Source: Emticicia sp. 21SJ11W-3 (lineage in GTDB: Bacteria > Bacteroidota > Bacteroidia > Cytophagales > Spirosomataceae). From it: a stretch of 64,000 nt of DNA. Of this stretch, positions 1 through 8,364 are shown in pieces; within the stretch, counting starts at the first letter, position 1, and every line of letters begins with the position of its first letter. The stretch spans positions 5,022,001-5,086,000 of the forward strand of contig NZ_CP092074.1 in assembly GCF_024138715.1 (NCBI RefSeq), written 5' to 3'. Below the pieces are notes generated by a model, which was not told the origin of the DNA, made no database searches, and saw only the letters and a program-made list of their open reading frames with translations. The position numbers and the translations under genes were made by a program.

Positions 1-93
1 TGAATACAAGTTTACTTTTTAAATGGTAGCAAACATTGGATTTGTACAGGATCAATTTATACTATTGGGCATTGATTGCAAACAAAAAGTGAA

Positions 94-129
94 ACCCCGA
101 AAATACTGAAAGCATCGTATTTTCGGGGT
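94..129 (-). terminator. Intrinsic terminator after argG
   Basis: A perfect 13-bp inverted repeat (94-106 with 117-129) surrounds a 10-nt loop. Read on the minus strand it is followed within a few bases by a T-rich run, about 55 bp after the argG stop. Bases 1-93 show no recognisable gene; a plus-strand gene could end at the very left edge, but that cannot be judged. Confidence 0.8.
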
Positions 130-182
130 CTCGCTTATAGTAATCAATTAAAAGCCAATAACTTTTTATTAATGTTATTGCC

Positions 183-1379
183 TTACTTCTTCGCAGCCAG
201 TTCGGCAATTTTTTCATGAATCATTACCTGATTGGACATGATTTTAGAGAAACCTCTTACATCATCGCCAGACCACGCATTGTTCATTTCTCCATAGCTG
301 CCAAATACCGGCGACATCATATCGTAGTCTGACTTGATACCCAATAACTGGAAATGATACGGTGCCAGTTGCACACGCACCTCACCAGTTACATTGGTTT
401 GGGTACTTTCAAGAAACGTTTCAATATTACGCATCAGTGGCTCAAGGAATTGGCCTTCGTGCAAAAGCATACCATACCATTCGGCAAGGTTCTGCTTCCA
501 GTATTGCTGCCATTTGGTAAGCACGTGTTTCTCTAACAAATGGTGTGCCTTGATGATAATCAACGGAGCAGCGGCCTCGAATCCTACACGGCCTTTAATA
601 CCGATAATGGTATCGCCCACGTGGATGTCACGGCCAATCCCATACGGAGAGGCTAGCTCTGACAAACGACGGATGGCATCTACCGGATTTTTAAACCGGC
701 GGCCGTTTACACCTTTCAGTTCACCTTTTATGAATTGTAGCGTTATTTCGCTTCCTTTTTTCCTGGTTACCTGTGTCGGGAATGCGCTTTCGGGTAAGAA
801 CCCATCAGAAGTGAGGGTTTCTTTACCTCCTACTGAGGTTCCCCATAAACCCTTATTAATTGAGTAGGCTGCTTTATGCCATTCGCGCACTACGCCTTTC
901 GACTTCAGAAAATCTATTTCAGCCTCACGCGACAAACGCAGGTCACGGATAGGCGTAATAATTTGTGCATTAGGAAGAACGATTCTGAAAACCATATCAA
1001 AACGAACCTGGTCGTTTCCGGCACCTGTGCTTCCGTGTGCAACAGCTTCGGCGCCAATTTCTTTGGCGTAGTCAGCCACTGCTACTGCCTGAAACATACG
1101 CTCGGCACTTACTGAAAGCGGATACGTATTGTTTTTCAGGATATTGCCATATACCAGATACCTGATACATTTCTGATAATATTCGCCTACCATGCGGGCG
1201 GTATGATGGTTTTTAACGCCCAGTTCATACGCCTTTGTTTCAATATCCTTGATTTCTTCTTCTGTAAACCCACCCGTATCAACCAATACGGAATGCACTT
1301 CATGACCCAGCTCTTCGGTCAGGTACTTTACGCAAAACGAGGTGTCTAATCCTCCACTATAGGCTAAAACAACTTTCAT
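183..1379 (-). CDS. argG: Argininosuccinate synthase
   Basis: This is ATP-dependent argininosuccinate synthase, which joins citrulline and aspartate in the penultimate step of arginine synthesis in the cytoplasm. The N-terminal PP-loop AYSGGLDTS (residues about 6-14) is the ATP pyrophosphatase signature, and the AHGSTGAGNDQVRF block (about 114-127) is the family's conserved nucleotide/citrulline region. At 398 residues the length is normal. The ATG start directly precedes the MKVVLAYSGG motif. Another arginine gene, argC, lies about 50 kb away, so the pathway genes are not clustered here. A terminator follows and the SGNH gene is divergent upstream. Confidence 0.96.
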   Translation of the reverse strand: MKVVLAYSGGLDTSFCVKYLTEELGHEVHSVLVDTGGFTEEEIKDIETKAYELGVKNHHTARMVGEYYQKCIRYLVYGNILKNNTYPLSVSAERMFQAVAVADYAKEIGAEAVAHGSTGAGNDQVRFDMVFRIVLPNAQIITPIRDLRLSREAEIDFLKSKGVVREWHKAAYSINKGLWGTSVGGKETLTSDGFLPESAFPTQVTRKKGSEITLQFIKGELKGVNGRRFKNPVDAIRRLSELASPYGIGRDIHVGDTIIGIKGRVGFEAAAPLIIIKAHHLLEKHVLTKWQQYWKQNLAEWYGMLLHEGQFLEPLMRNIETFLESTQTNVTGEVRVQLAPYHFQLLGIKSDYDMMSPVFGSYGEMNNAWSGDDVRGFSKIMSNQVMIHEKIAELAAKK

Positions 1380-1426
1380 AATTATATCAGCCGCCGAAAC
1401 GGAATATAGGTTTTAATAAAATTTTG

Positions 1427-1434
1427 CAAAAATA
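1427..1434 (-). promoter_or_regulatory. Candidate -7 box for argG
   Basis: The minus strand reads TATTTTTG, matching the Bacteroidota -7 consensus TAnnTTTG, about 50 bp upstream of the argG start. I do not see a good -33 TTG at the usual distance, so support is partial. Confidence 0.35.
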
Positions 1435-1518
1435 GGACTTCTACCGTTAAATTCCCGTTTATAATCTAAATATAATTACAGAATAGTACATAAACGTTTA
1501 AATCAGGTTATATCAGTT

Positions 1519-2220
1519 ATGTATAAATTTTTTGCTCAATTATCGCTGGCAACTTTTCTGTTTTCCTGTGTTAGCGGCTCGCCATCAACTGTTGAATTAT
1601 CTCCCCAAAAAGAGGAGAAAATTCCTGAGAGAAGTTTTCTGGCTTTGGGAGACTCTTACACTATAGGCGAAAGTGTATTGGAAAAAGACCGCTGGGCTAA
1701 CCAGCTCATTGAATTGCTGAAAAGTGATTTTACAATAAATAGGTTTGACGTAGTAGCAGGAACCGGCTGGACCACCCGTAACCTTGCCGATGCCGTGGCC
1801 CGCACCAAACCTGCAGGCACTTACAATATGGTGTCGCTTATGATTGGCGTTAACAACCAGTTTAACGGCCAAAGCATTGATACCTATAAAAAAGAATTTA
1901 CCGAACTCTTGGAAACAAGCGCTACCCTTGCCCATGCTGATGCCCGGCGTGTGTTTGTTTTGTCGATACCCGACTACAGTATTACGCCCTATGCACAGGC
2001 TTATAACAGAGAAAAAATCGCACAGGATATTGATGCTTTCAACAAAGTAGCGAAAGATGCCTGCGACAAAATGGGAATTTCTTTTATTGATATAACTACT
2101 CTGACGCGCGAACACCCTGAGGCAGCCTACATTGCCGACGACCAGTTGCATTTTTCTGCAAAAATGCATGACTTATGGGCAAGCAGGGTTGTTGGTACAG
2201 CAAAAATAATACTTAGATAA
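1519..2220 (+). CDS. SGNH/GDSL-type hydrolase lipoprotein
   Basis: A 233-residue exported esterase-like protein. The N-terminus has a lipoprotein signal ending in the lipobox LFSC (Cys about 17). The SGNH blocks are all visible: GDS with the nucleophile serine (about 44-46), the Gly block in AGTGWTT, the IGVNN block with its Asn, and a C-terminal DDQLHF with the catalytic Asp and His in DxxH spacing. It probably removes acyl or acetyl groups from lipids or carbohydrates at the cell surface, but the substrate cannot be read from sequence. Its stop codon directly abuts the end of the convergent LptF/LptG-type gene with no spacer. Confidence 0.85.
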   Translation: MYKFFAQLSLATFLFSCVSGSPSTVELSPQKEEKIPERSFLALGDSYTIGESVLEKDRWANQLIELLKSDFTINRFDVVAGTGWTTRNLADAVARTKPAGTYNMVSLMIGVNNQFNGQSIDTYKKEFTELLETSATLAHADARRVFVLSIPDYSITPYAQAYNREKIAQDIDAFNKVAKDACDKMGISFIDITTLTREHPEAAYIADDQLHFSAKMHDLWASRVVGTAKIILR

Positions 2221-3300
2221 TTACCGCGGCACGGTAAAGTACATGACGGTACCAATCATACCAAATACAATATTGGGCAGCCAGACGGCCAGTATAGGAG
2301 GCATATTGCCAGACTCGGCAATACCTTTAGACATGATATAAAACAGAATATAAACAAACGCCAGCACGAAACCCACGGCTATCTGGAAACCTACCCCACC
2401 CCTGGCCTTGCGAGCAGACACTATGAGACCCATTAAAGAAAGTATGATAACAGCAAAGGGCGTGGCAAAACGCTGATAAAGTTCAATTTCATAAGATTCT
2501 ATCCCTTCAGCACCGCGGGTCTTGATGAGAGATATTTTTTCTTGCAGTTCAGGAATCGTAAATGATTCATGTATCTGGTGTTCATTCTCAAAATCTTTGG
2601 GCGACAAATTGATGGTGGTATCTTTTGGTGTGTCACCATAAACCATTTTGTCTTTCATTACGCCCAGCGTTCTGATTTTATAGTTATGTATGCGCCATTT
2701 TTTGGTGCTGTCGTTCCAGTCAATCCGTTTGGCGCTCAGCTTTTCTACCAGTTTATTATTAACAATTTTCTCAAGGGTAAAATCATACCCGGTTTTGGCG
2801 TCATTATTATAGCTCGACATATACGCATAAGTATTAGGCGCTACTGCAGTGTGGAAGTCACGGGTTGAAAAGTAAAACTTGTCGTTCACATATACATTCT
2901 CAAATGCCAGCCGTTCGGTATTGGCTTTGGGGAGTATCCAGCCTACCATTACAAATGAAAAAACAGCAATAACCGAAGAGCCTAAAAAGTAAGGCAGCAT
3001 CAGACGCGGAAAACTTACACCGCTGCTCAGAATGGCTACAATCTCGGTATGGGCAGCCATCTGGGCTGTAAAGAATACCGTTGATATGAAAATCATGAGC
3101 GGGCTGATATAATTGGCCCAGTAAGGAGCAAGATTGGCATAATATTGTAGCAGAATAGCTCGCATAGGTGCCTGTTTCTGGATAAAATCATCGTTTTTCT
3201 CCACAAAATCAATCACCATGATAATCAAAACAATAACGAGAACCGCAAATATATAAGTTGTGAGAAATCGTTTGATTAAGTATTTATCGAGTATATTCAT
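2221..3300 (-). CDS. LptF/LptG family LPS export permease
   Basis: A 359-residue inner membrane permease of the YjgP/YjgQ family, the transmembrane part of the Lpt machine that pulls lipopolysaccharide out of the inner membrane for transport to the outer membrane. It begins MNILDKYLIKRFL with a first membrane helix at about 12-32, has two or three further N-terminal helices, a periplasmic beta-jellyroll middle (about 110-270) and C-terminal helices after about 275. Family members lack catalytic motifs, so the call rests on architecture and on the start and end helices. LptF and LptG cannot be separated by eye. Same strand as mntR but probably transcribed separately. Confidence 0.87.
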   Translation of the reverse strand: MNILDKYLIKRFLTTYIFAVLVIVLIIMVIDFVEKNDDFIQKQAPMRAILLQYYANLAPYWANYISPLMIFISTVFFTAQMAAHTEIVAILSSGVSFPRLMLPYFLGSSVIAVFSFVMVGWILPKANTERLAFENVYVNDKFYFSTRDFHTAVAPNTYAYMSSYNNDAKTGYDFTLEKIVNNKLVEKLSAKRIDWNDSTKKWRIHNYKIRTLGVMKDKMVYGDTPKDTTINLSPKDFENEHQIHESFTIPELQEKISLIKTRGAEGIESYEIELYQRFATPFAVIILSLMGLIVSARKARGGVGFQIAVGFVLAFVYILFYIMSKGIAESGNMPPILAVWLPNIVFGMIGTVMYFTVPR

Positions 3301-3335
3301 GCAAGGTTTAACAATATAGGTTACCTCAAAAAAGA

Positions 3336-3356
3336 AGAGATTGGGCTCAAATCTCT
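3336..3356 (-). terminator. Possible weak terminator after mntR
   Basis: A 7-bp inverted repeat (3336-3342 with 3350-3356) is followed on the minus strand by TCTTTTTT, between the mntR stop and the next gene. The stem is AT-rich, so this is tentative. Confidence 0.35.
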
Positions 3357-3434
3357 GACAGGGCTATATATACAACACACAAAATTATGAAAAGAAGCGC
3401 ATAATCAGCTTAAATTATAAAACTTTAACAGCTT

Positions 3435-4091
3435 TTACTGCACAAGCAGGTTTTTGGCAACTTCGTTACTTACAAAAACAACATGCGCGTTATCTATTAA
3501 AACCGTATAAGACTTATCGAAATCACTTACTTCCTGAATTTTAATATGACAGCCAAGCGTAATATGGTTTTTGTCCAGGTGCTGCAAAAAAGCAGGTGAG
3601 TGTACTGACACCCCAACCATTGCTACCGTGTGGTTGACAGGTATTTCAGATAACTTATGAGACCTGAGCATCGGCATTTTGCCCTTGGCATCCGGTATAG
3701 GGTCACCGTGTGGGTCAAATTGCGGATTACCTAAGAAGTCGTCCAGCTTTTCAGTCAGTTCTTTAGAATCTATGTGCTCAAGCTGCTCGGCAATGTCATG
3801 TATTTCGTCCCAACCGAAGCCCAGTTTTTCTACCAGAAAAACCTCCCACAGCCGGTGCTTACGGATAATACTTAGCGCTATGTGCTGCCCTTCTTTGGTT
3901 AAGGTTACCCCTTGATATTTGCGATAATTGATAAAATTCTTCTCGGCCAGTTTGCGTAGCATATCAGAAACCGAAGCTGCCTTGGTTTGCGTATGCTCGG
4001 CCAACTCGTTGGTACTAACTTCATTTCCGCCATTCTGCTCGCTCAGCATGTAAATAATTTTCAGATAGTTTTCCTCTGTAAATGAAGTCAT
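3435..4091 (-). CDS. mntR: DtxR/MntR-family metal-dependent repressor
   Basis: A metal-sensing transcriptional repressor of 218 residues. The N-terminal winged helix (about 1-65, beginning MTSFTEENYLKIIYML) is followed by the metal-binding and dimerisation region containing EHIDSKELTEKLDDFLG, and a C-terminal FeoA/SH3-like domain from about 140. I chose the ATG at 4091 rather than the upstream GTG at 4121, because that GTG lies inside a well-formed promoter -7 box. The gene diverges from the Nramp transporter mntH with an inverted-repeat operator in between, so a role in manganese (or iron) repression of mntH and of itself is likely. Manganese over iron is inference. Confidence 0.9.
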   Translation of the reverse strand: MTSFTEENYLKIIYMLSEQNGGNEVSTNELAEHTQTKAASVSDMLRKLAEKNFINYRKYQGVTLTKEGQHIALSIIRKHRLWEVFLVEKLGFGWDEIHDIAEQLEHIDSKELTEKLDDFLGNPQFDPHGDPIPDAKGKMPMLRSHKLSEIPVNHTVAMVGVSVHSPAFLQHLDKNHITLGCHIKIQEVSDFDKSYTVLIDNAHVVFVSNEVAKNLLVQ

Positions 4092-4120
4092 ATACCTTAA
4101 AAAAGATGGTGATACAAGCA

Positions 4121-4151
4121 CAAAAGTAAAAGTTATACCTGATTAATCAAA
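4121..4151 (-). promoter_or_regulatory. Promoter of mntR
   Basis: On the minus strand TTTG (4151-4148), a 19-bp spacer and TACTTTTG (4128-4121) match the Bacteroidota TTTG-N19-TAnnTTTG promoter exactly. Transcription would start near 4114, ahead of the ATG at 4091. Confidence 0.7.
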
Positions 4152-4152
4152 T

Positions 4153-4170
4153 TTTTAGACAAACCTAAAA
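4153..4170. promoter_or_regulatory. MntR operator
   Basis: TTTTAGACAAACCTAAAA is an 18-bp inverted repeat with perfect 6-bp arms. It resembles DtxR/MntR-family operators of the TTTAGGTnnACCTAAA type. It sits immediately outside the -33 boxes of both divergent promoters, the position expected for a site controlling mntR and mntH together. Binding by this MntR is inferred. Confidence 0.65.
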
Positions 4171-4177
4171 TTTTATT

Positions 4178-4207
4178 TTGATAACCACATTTTTGTTTTT
4201 ATTATTG
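4178..4207 (+). promoter_or_regulatory. Promoter of mntH
   Basis: TTG (4178-4180), a 19-bp spacer and TATTATTG (4200-4207) match the Bacteroidota promoter with one mismatch in the -7 box. The predicted start of transcription is about 27 bp before the mntH ATG. Confidence 0.55.
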
Positions 4208-4240
4208 CATAAAATTTAGATTTAGCGTAGCTGAACTACC

Positions 4241-5581
4241 ATGGAGAAGACATTACCAACAGACCAAAATAGAGGTTGGAAAACCAAAACCAATAGGGTT
4301 TCGCTGCCGGAAGTACACGGCAGCATTGCTGTTCATACATCCGGAGGCTTCTGGAAAAAACTCTCGGCCTTTATCGGGCCGGGGCTGATGGTAGCAGTAG
4401 GATACATGGACCCAGGCAACTGGGCTACCGATATTGCCGGCGGTGCCAAATTTGGCTACACCCTGCTTTCGGTTATTTTAATATCTAATTTGTTTGCCAT
4501 GCTGCTGCAGCACCTGTCGCTGAAACTGGGCATTGCCACCGGGCGAGACCTGGCGCAGGCCTGCCGTGATGCTTATTCAAGACCCGTTTCTTTTGTGCTG
4601 TGGATTCTGGCAGAAGTAGCCATTGCTGCCTGCGACCTGGCCGAAGTAATAGGTGCAGCCGTGGCCCTGAACCTCCTCTTTAATATTCCGCTTACTTATG
4701 GTATCATCATTACAGCCGTTGACGTAATCTTTATTCTGTTTTTACAAAACAAGGGTTTCAGGCTCATTGAAGTAATAGTGGGCGCACTGATACTGATTAT
4801 TCTGCTTTGCTTCGGGTATGAAATCATTGTTTCAAACCCCGACTGGTTTGGCGTGGCCAAAGGTCTGGTACCAAGCACCCAGATTGTGGTAAACCCTGAA
4901 ATGCTTTACATTGCCATTGGTATTCTGGGGGCAACGGTTATGCCACATAACCTTTACCTGCACTCAAGCATTGTGCAAACCCGTAAAATTGAAGATACCG
5001 TACCTGCCAAGAGACAAGCCATAAAATATGCTACCATAGACTCTACGGTATCATTATTCCTTGCCTTTTTTATCAATGCCGCCATACTTATCATGGCTGC
5101 GGCTACCTTCCACTTTTCAAACAACCAGCACGTGGCCGATATTACAGATGCCTACCACCTTTTAGACCCCATTCTGGGTGTAAAACTGGCCGGTTTGTTC
5201 TTTGCAGTGGCACTTCTGGCAGCAGGGCAAAACTCTACCCTGACCGGTACACTTGCCGGGCAGATTGTAATGGAGGGTTTTCTGAACATTAAACTGAAGC
5301 CCTGGCTACGTAGATTAATTACCCGCTTAATTGCCATTGTGCCGGCACTGATTGTTGCTATTATTTATGGCGAAAGAGGCACTTCAGATTTGCTGGTGCT
5401 TAGCCAGGTTATTTTGTCTTTGCAATTAAGCTTTGCAGTGGTGCCGTTAGTAGCCTTTACGTCTGACAAACTGAAAATGGGTGCATTTGCAAACCCAAAC
5501 TGGGTAAAATACACAGCCTGGGTTGTGGCGTTTATTATCATCAGCCTGAATGGCTATCTGCTTATTGATACAATTTTTTAA
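4241..5581 (+). CDS. mntH: Nramp family Mn2+/Fe2+ transporter
   Basis: A proton-coupled divalent metal importer of 446 residues in the inner membrane. The first helix carries the invariant DPGN motif (residues 57-60, in [11 protein letters not shown]) that ligates the metal, and the sixth helix carries MPHNLYLHS with the second metal-binding segment. About eleven hydrophobic helices follow one another through the protein. The roughly 40-residue hydrophilic N-terminus is longer than in some relatives. The divergent mntR and the operator between them indicate metal-repressed expression. A strong terminator follows 10 bp after the stop. Confidence 0.95.
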   Translation: MEKTLPTDQNRGWKTKTNRVSLPEVHGSIAVHTSGGFWKKLSAFIGPGLMVAVGYMDPGNWATDIAGGAKFGYTLLSVILISNLFAMLLQHLSLKLGIATGRDLAQACRDAYSRPVSFVLWILAEVAIAACDLAEVIGAAVALNLLFNIPLTYGIIITAVDVIFILFLQNKGFRLIEVIVGALILIILLCFGYEIIVSNPDWFGVAKGLVPSTQIVVNPEMLYIAIGILGATVMPHNLYLHSSIVQTRKIEDTVPAKRQAIKYATIDSTVSLFLAFFINAAILIMAAATFHFSNNQHVADITDAYHLLDPILGVKLAGLFFAVALLAAGQNSTLTGTLAGQIVMEGFLNIKLKPWLRRLITRLIAIVPALIVAIIYGERGTSDLLVLSQVILSLQLSFAVVPLVAFTSDKLKMGAFANPNWVKYTAWVVAFIIISLNGYLLIDTIF

Positions 5582-5591
5582 GGTTTTACAG

Positions 5592-5621
5592 AAAGCCGGG
5601 TGATTATCATTCCCCGGCTTT
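5592..5621 (+). terminator. Intrinsic terminator after mntH
   Basis: AAAGCCGGG (5592-5600) pairs perfectly with CCCGGCTTT (5613-5621) around a 12-nt loop. The T run is short, but the stem is GC-rich and well placed. Confidence 0.75.
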
Positions 5622-5812
5622 ACTCTCTCTCAAAGGCGCTTTAATATCTATCTGTTTTTGAATCAAGTCGGCTCAATCATTGTTTATTCATTATGCATCC
5701 AGGCATATATTGATACTCAATACCTGAATGACTTAAAAAACGTTTATATTTAGCGGGCTTAGGTCTGCTTTCATTTAAACTGTTTTTTTTAGAATACCTT
5801 AGTTTGCCAAAA

Positions 5813-8305
5813 ATGACCGAAGAGCTTTTTTCTGTTGAAACCACCTACTTTGCCGACGTTATTCTGCCGGTGCCTATTCCGCGTATGTTTACTTACCGCG
5901 TACCCCGCCACTTTGTGAACGACATCAAGACAGGAGCACGCGTAATTGTAGAATTCGGGAAAAACAGGGTTGTAACAGCTGTGGTAGGCAAAATACACAC
6001 TAAACCGCCGGAAAAATACCAGGCCAAATACATTCTTGAACTCCTGGACATTGACCCCCTGGTTACGTCGTCACAATTATGGCTTTTTGAGTGGATTGCC
6101 GAATACTACATGTGCAGCATTGGTGAGGTAATGAACGTAGCTGTGCCATCCGGACTGAAAGTGAGCAGCCAGTCAAGAATACAACTGAACCCGGATTTTG
6201 ATTATCCTGAGCTGCTTGACGACAAAGAGAAAGCGTTTCTGGAAATACTGAATACCCAAACCTCTCTTACTTATGACGATGCCCTGAAGTTTGTTGGTGA
6301 AAAGAACATCAACGCGATGATAAAATCGCTTATCAGCAAGCATGCCATCATTATGTATGAAGAGGTGAAGGAAAAATACAAGCCGAAAATTGCCAAAAAA
6401 GTACGTTTGAAACGCGTTTATGAAGGAAGTGAAGAAGTACTGAATCTGGTTGATTCGCTCAATAAATCAGCAAAACAGCAAATGGTGATTATGGAGTACC
6501 TCAAGCATATTCCTATTCATGATTTGCCAGCCAAAAACACCGACGGCGTAGACAAATCAGTTTTCACAGATGGCGAAACCTCCGATTCTGCCTTAAACAC
6601 CCTGATTAATAAGGGAATACTAGAGCCATTTGAAGTAACCGTTTCGCGCTTTGGTGATGATTTCCCGACAGAGCCTCTTAAAATTGAATTGACTGTTGCA
6701 CAGCAGGCGGCAAGTGATGCAATTCTTCAGAATTTTCAGGAAAAAGACATTGTATTGTTGCATGGTATTACCGGAAGCGGTAAAACCGAAATCTATATCG
6801 ATTTAATTCAGAAGGTACTGGAAGGCGGCTCGCAGGTGCTGTATCTCTTACCTGAAATTGCCCTTACTACACAGATAGTCGTGCGGCTGAAACGTGTGTT
6901 TGGCGATAAAATGGGAGTGTACCATTCCAAGTTCTCAGATAATGAAAGGGTCGAGGTCTGGCGAGGTATTATTGACGGCCGCTATCAGTTTGTGGTAGGG
7001 GTACGCTCAGCTATATTTTTACCAATGGATAATCTGGGTCTTGTAATAATTGATGAAGAACACGAGACCTCTTACAAACAGTTTGACCCCGCCCCGCGGT
7101 ATCATGCACGCGACGTAGGCATAATGCTGGGGCTGAAACAGGGAGCCAAAATCCTGTTAGGCTCTGCCACACCCTCCGTTGAAAGCTACTATCAGGCACA
7201 AACAGGCAGGTATGGTTTTGTTGAGCTGAATCAACGTTTCGGCGAGGCTCAACTGCCTGAAATTATGCTGGTGGATTTGAAAAAAGAACGGAAATCGAAA
7301 AATATGAAAAACGATTTTTCGAGTGTGCTTCATGAAGGTATTCAGAATAATCTTTCCAATCGTGAGCAGACCATCATTTTTCAGAACCGGCGCGGCTACT
7401 CTCCTTACCTGAACTGCCAGGAGTGCGGTTGGGTGTCTGAGTGTGAGCAATGTGCGGTAAGCCTTACTTTCCACATGCACTCGAAAGAATTACGCTGCCA
7501 CTATTGCGGGCACAAGGAAGAGGTGCCAAGGGTTTGTCCGGTTTGTGGTTCAGGCAAGATAAGAACCGTTGGCTTTGGCACAGAAAAACTGGAAGACGAC
7601 CTGAAAATCATGTTCCCGGAGGCACGGGTTCAGCGCATGGACCTGGATACCACCCGCACAAAAAACGCGTATCAGAACATCATAGCAGCGTTTGAGCAAG
7701 GCGGCACAGACATACTGGTGGGCACACAAATGATTAGCAAGGGACTGGATTTTGACCAGGTGAGCCTGGTAGGTATTTTTGATGCCGACCGGATGATTCA
7801 TTTCCCTGACTTCCGGGCGTCAGAAAGAGCCTTTCAGATGCTCACGCAGGTGAGTGGCCGGGCGGGCAGGCGTGCCAAAAGAGGCAGGGTGTTGATACAG
7901 ACCAATAATACAGACCAATCTATCTTACAAAAAGTAGTAATAAACGATTACCCGGGGTTTTATCAGGAAGAGATATCAGAAAGAGAAAGCTATCTGTACC
8001 CGCCGTTTTCGAGGCTTATTTCTATTACTATCAAGCACGAAGAGGCCGAAAAGGCAGAAAAAGCCGCCCACTGGCTGGCTGACAAACTATTAGATAAACT
8101 CGGCAAAGCGCGAGTGCTGGGGCCTGAAAAGGCACTAATTGAGCGCATCAGAAACAAGTTTTTATTTGATATTATGCTGAAACTTGAAAAAGACAAGCTG
8201 AATATTAAGGCTGCCAAAGCGTTTTTAAGAGAGACCATAACAGAAATGCAACAAATCAGAGAGCATAAGGAAGTTAATGTGGTGGTTGATGTAGACCCCG
8301 TTTAA
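5813..8305 (+). CDS. priA: Primosomal replication restart helicase PriA
   Basis: PriA rebuilds replication forks after collapse by binding forked DNA, unwinding it 3'-5' and loading the replicative helicase. The N-terminal DNA-binding domain (YFADVILPVPIPRMFTYRVP) is followed by Walker A GITGSGKT at about 320, a DEEH Walker B box, and the zinc-binding insertion with eight cysteines at about 535-580 (CQECGW, CEQC, CHYCG, CPVCGS), then the second helicase lobe. Length 830 residues is normal. The ATG at 5813 is preferred, though an in-frame TTG lies three codons upstream. The 222 bp before the gene hold only the mntH terminator and AT-rich spacer. Confidence 0.96.
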   Translation: MTEELFSVETTYFADVILPVPIPRMFTYRVPRHFVNDIKTGARVIVEFGKNRVVTAVVGKIHTKPPEKYQAKYILELLDIDPLVTSSQLWLFEWIAEYYMCSIGEVMNVAVPSGLKVSSQSRIQLNPDFDYPELLDDKEKAFLEILNTQTSLTYDDALKFVGEKNINAMIKSLISKHAIIMYEEVKEKYKPKIAKKVRLKRVYEGSEEVLNLVDSLNKSAKQQMVIMEYLKHIPIHDLPAKNTDGVDKSVFTDGETSDSALNTLINKGILEPFEVTVSRFGDDFPTEPLKIELTVAQQAASDAILQNFQEKDIVLLHGITGSGKTEIYIDLIQKVLEGGSQVLYLLPEIALTTQIVVRLKRVFGDKMGVYHSKFSDNERVEVWRGIIDGRYQFVVGVRSAIFLPMDNLGLVIIDEEHETSYKQFDPAPRYHARDVGIMLGLKQGAKILLGSATPSVESYYQAQTGRYGFVELNQRFGEAQLPEIMLVDLKKERKSKNMKNDFSSVLHEGIQNNLSNREQTIIFQNRRGYSPYLNCQECGWVSECEQCAVSLTFHMHSKELRCHYCGHKEEVPRVCPVCGSGKIRTVGFGTEKLEDDLKIMFPEARVQRMDLDTTRTKNAYQNIIAAFEQGGTDILVGTQMISKGLDFDQVSLVGIFDADRMIHFPDFRASERAFQMLTQVSGRAGRRAKRGRVLIQTNNTDQSILQKVVINDYPGFYQEEISERESYLYPPFSRLISITIKHEEAEKAEKAAHWLADKLLDKLGKARVLGPEKALIERIRNKFLFDIMLKLEKDKLNIKAAKAFLRETITEMQQIREHKEVNVVVDVDPV

Positions 8306-8333
8306 CATTTTATGGCTGCCGTTGTTTTTTTCT

Positions 8334-8341
8334 TAAATTTG
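8334..8341 (+). promoter_or_regulatory. Candidate -7 box for the acyl-CoA synthetase gene
   Basis: TAAATTTG matches TAnnTTTG and sits 23 bp before the ATG at 8365. No clear TTG lies at the -33 position. Confidence 0.4.
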
Positions 8342-8364
8342 CGCCCAACCAAACCCCTGTTAAC

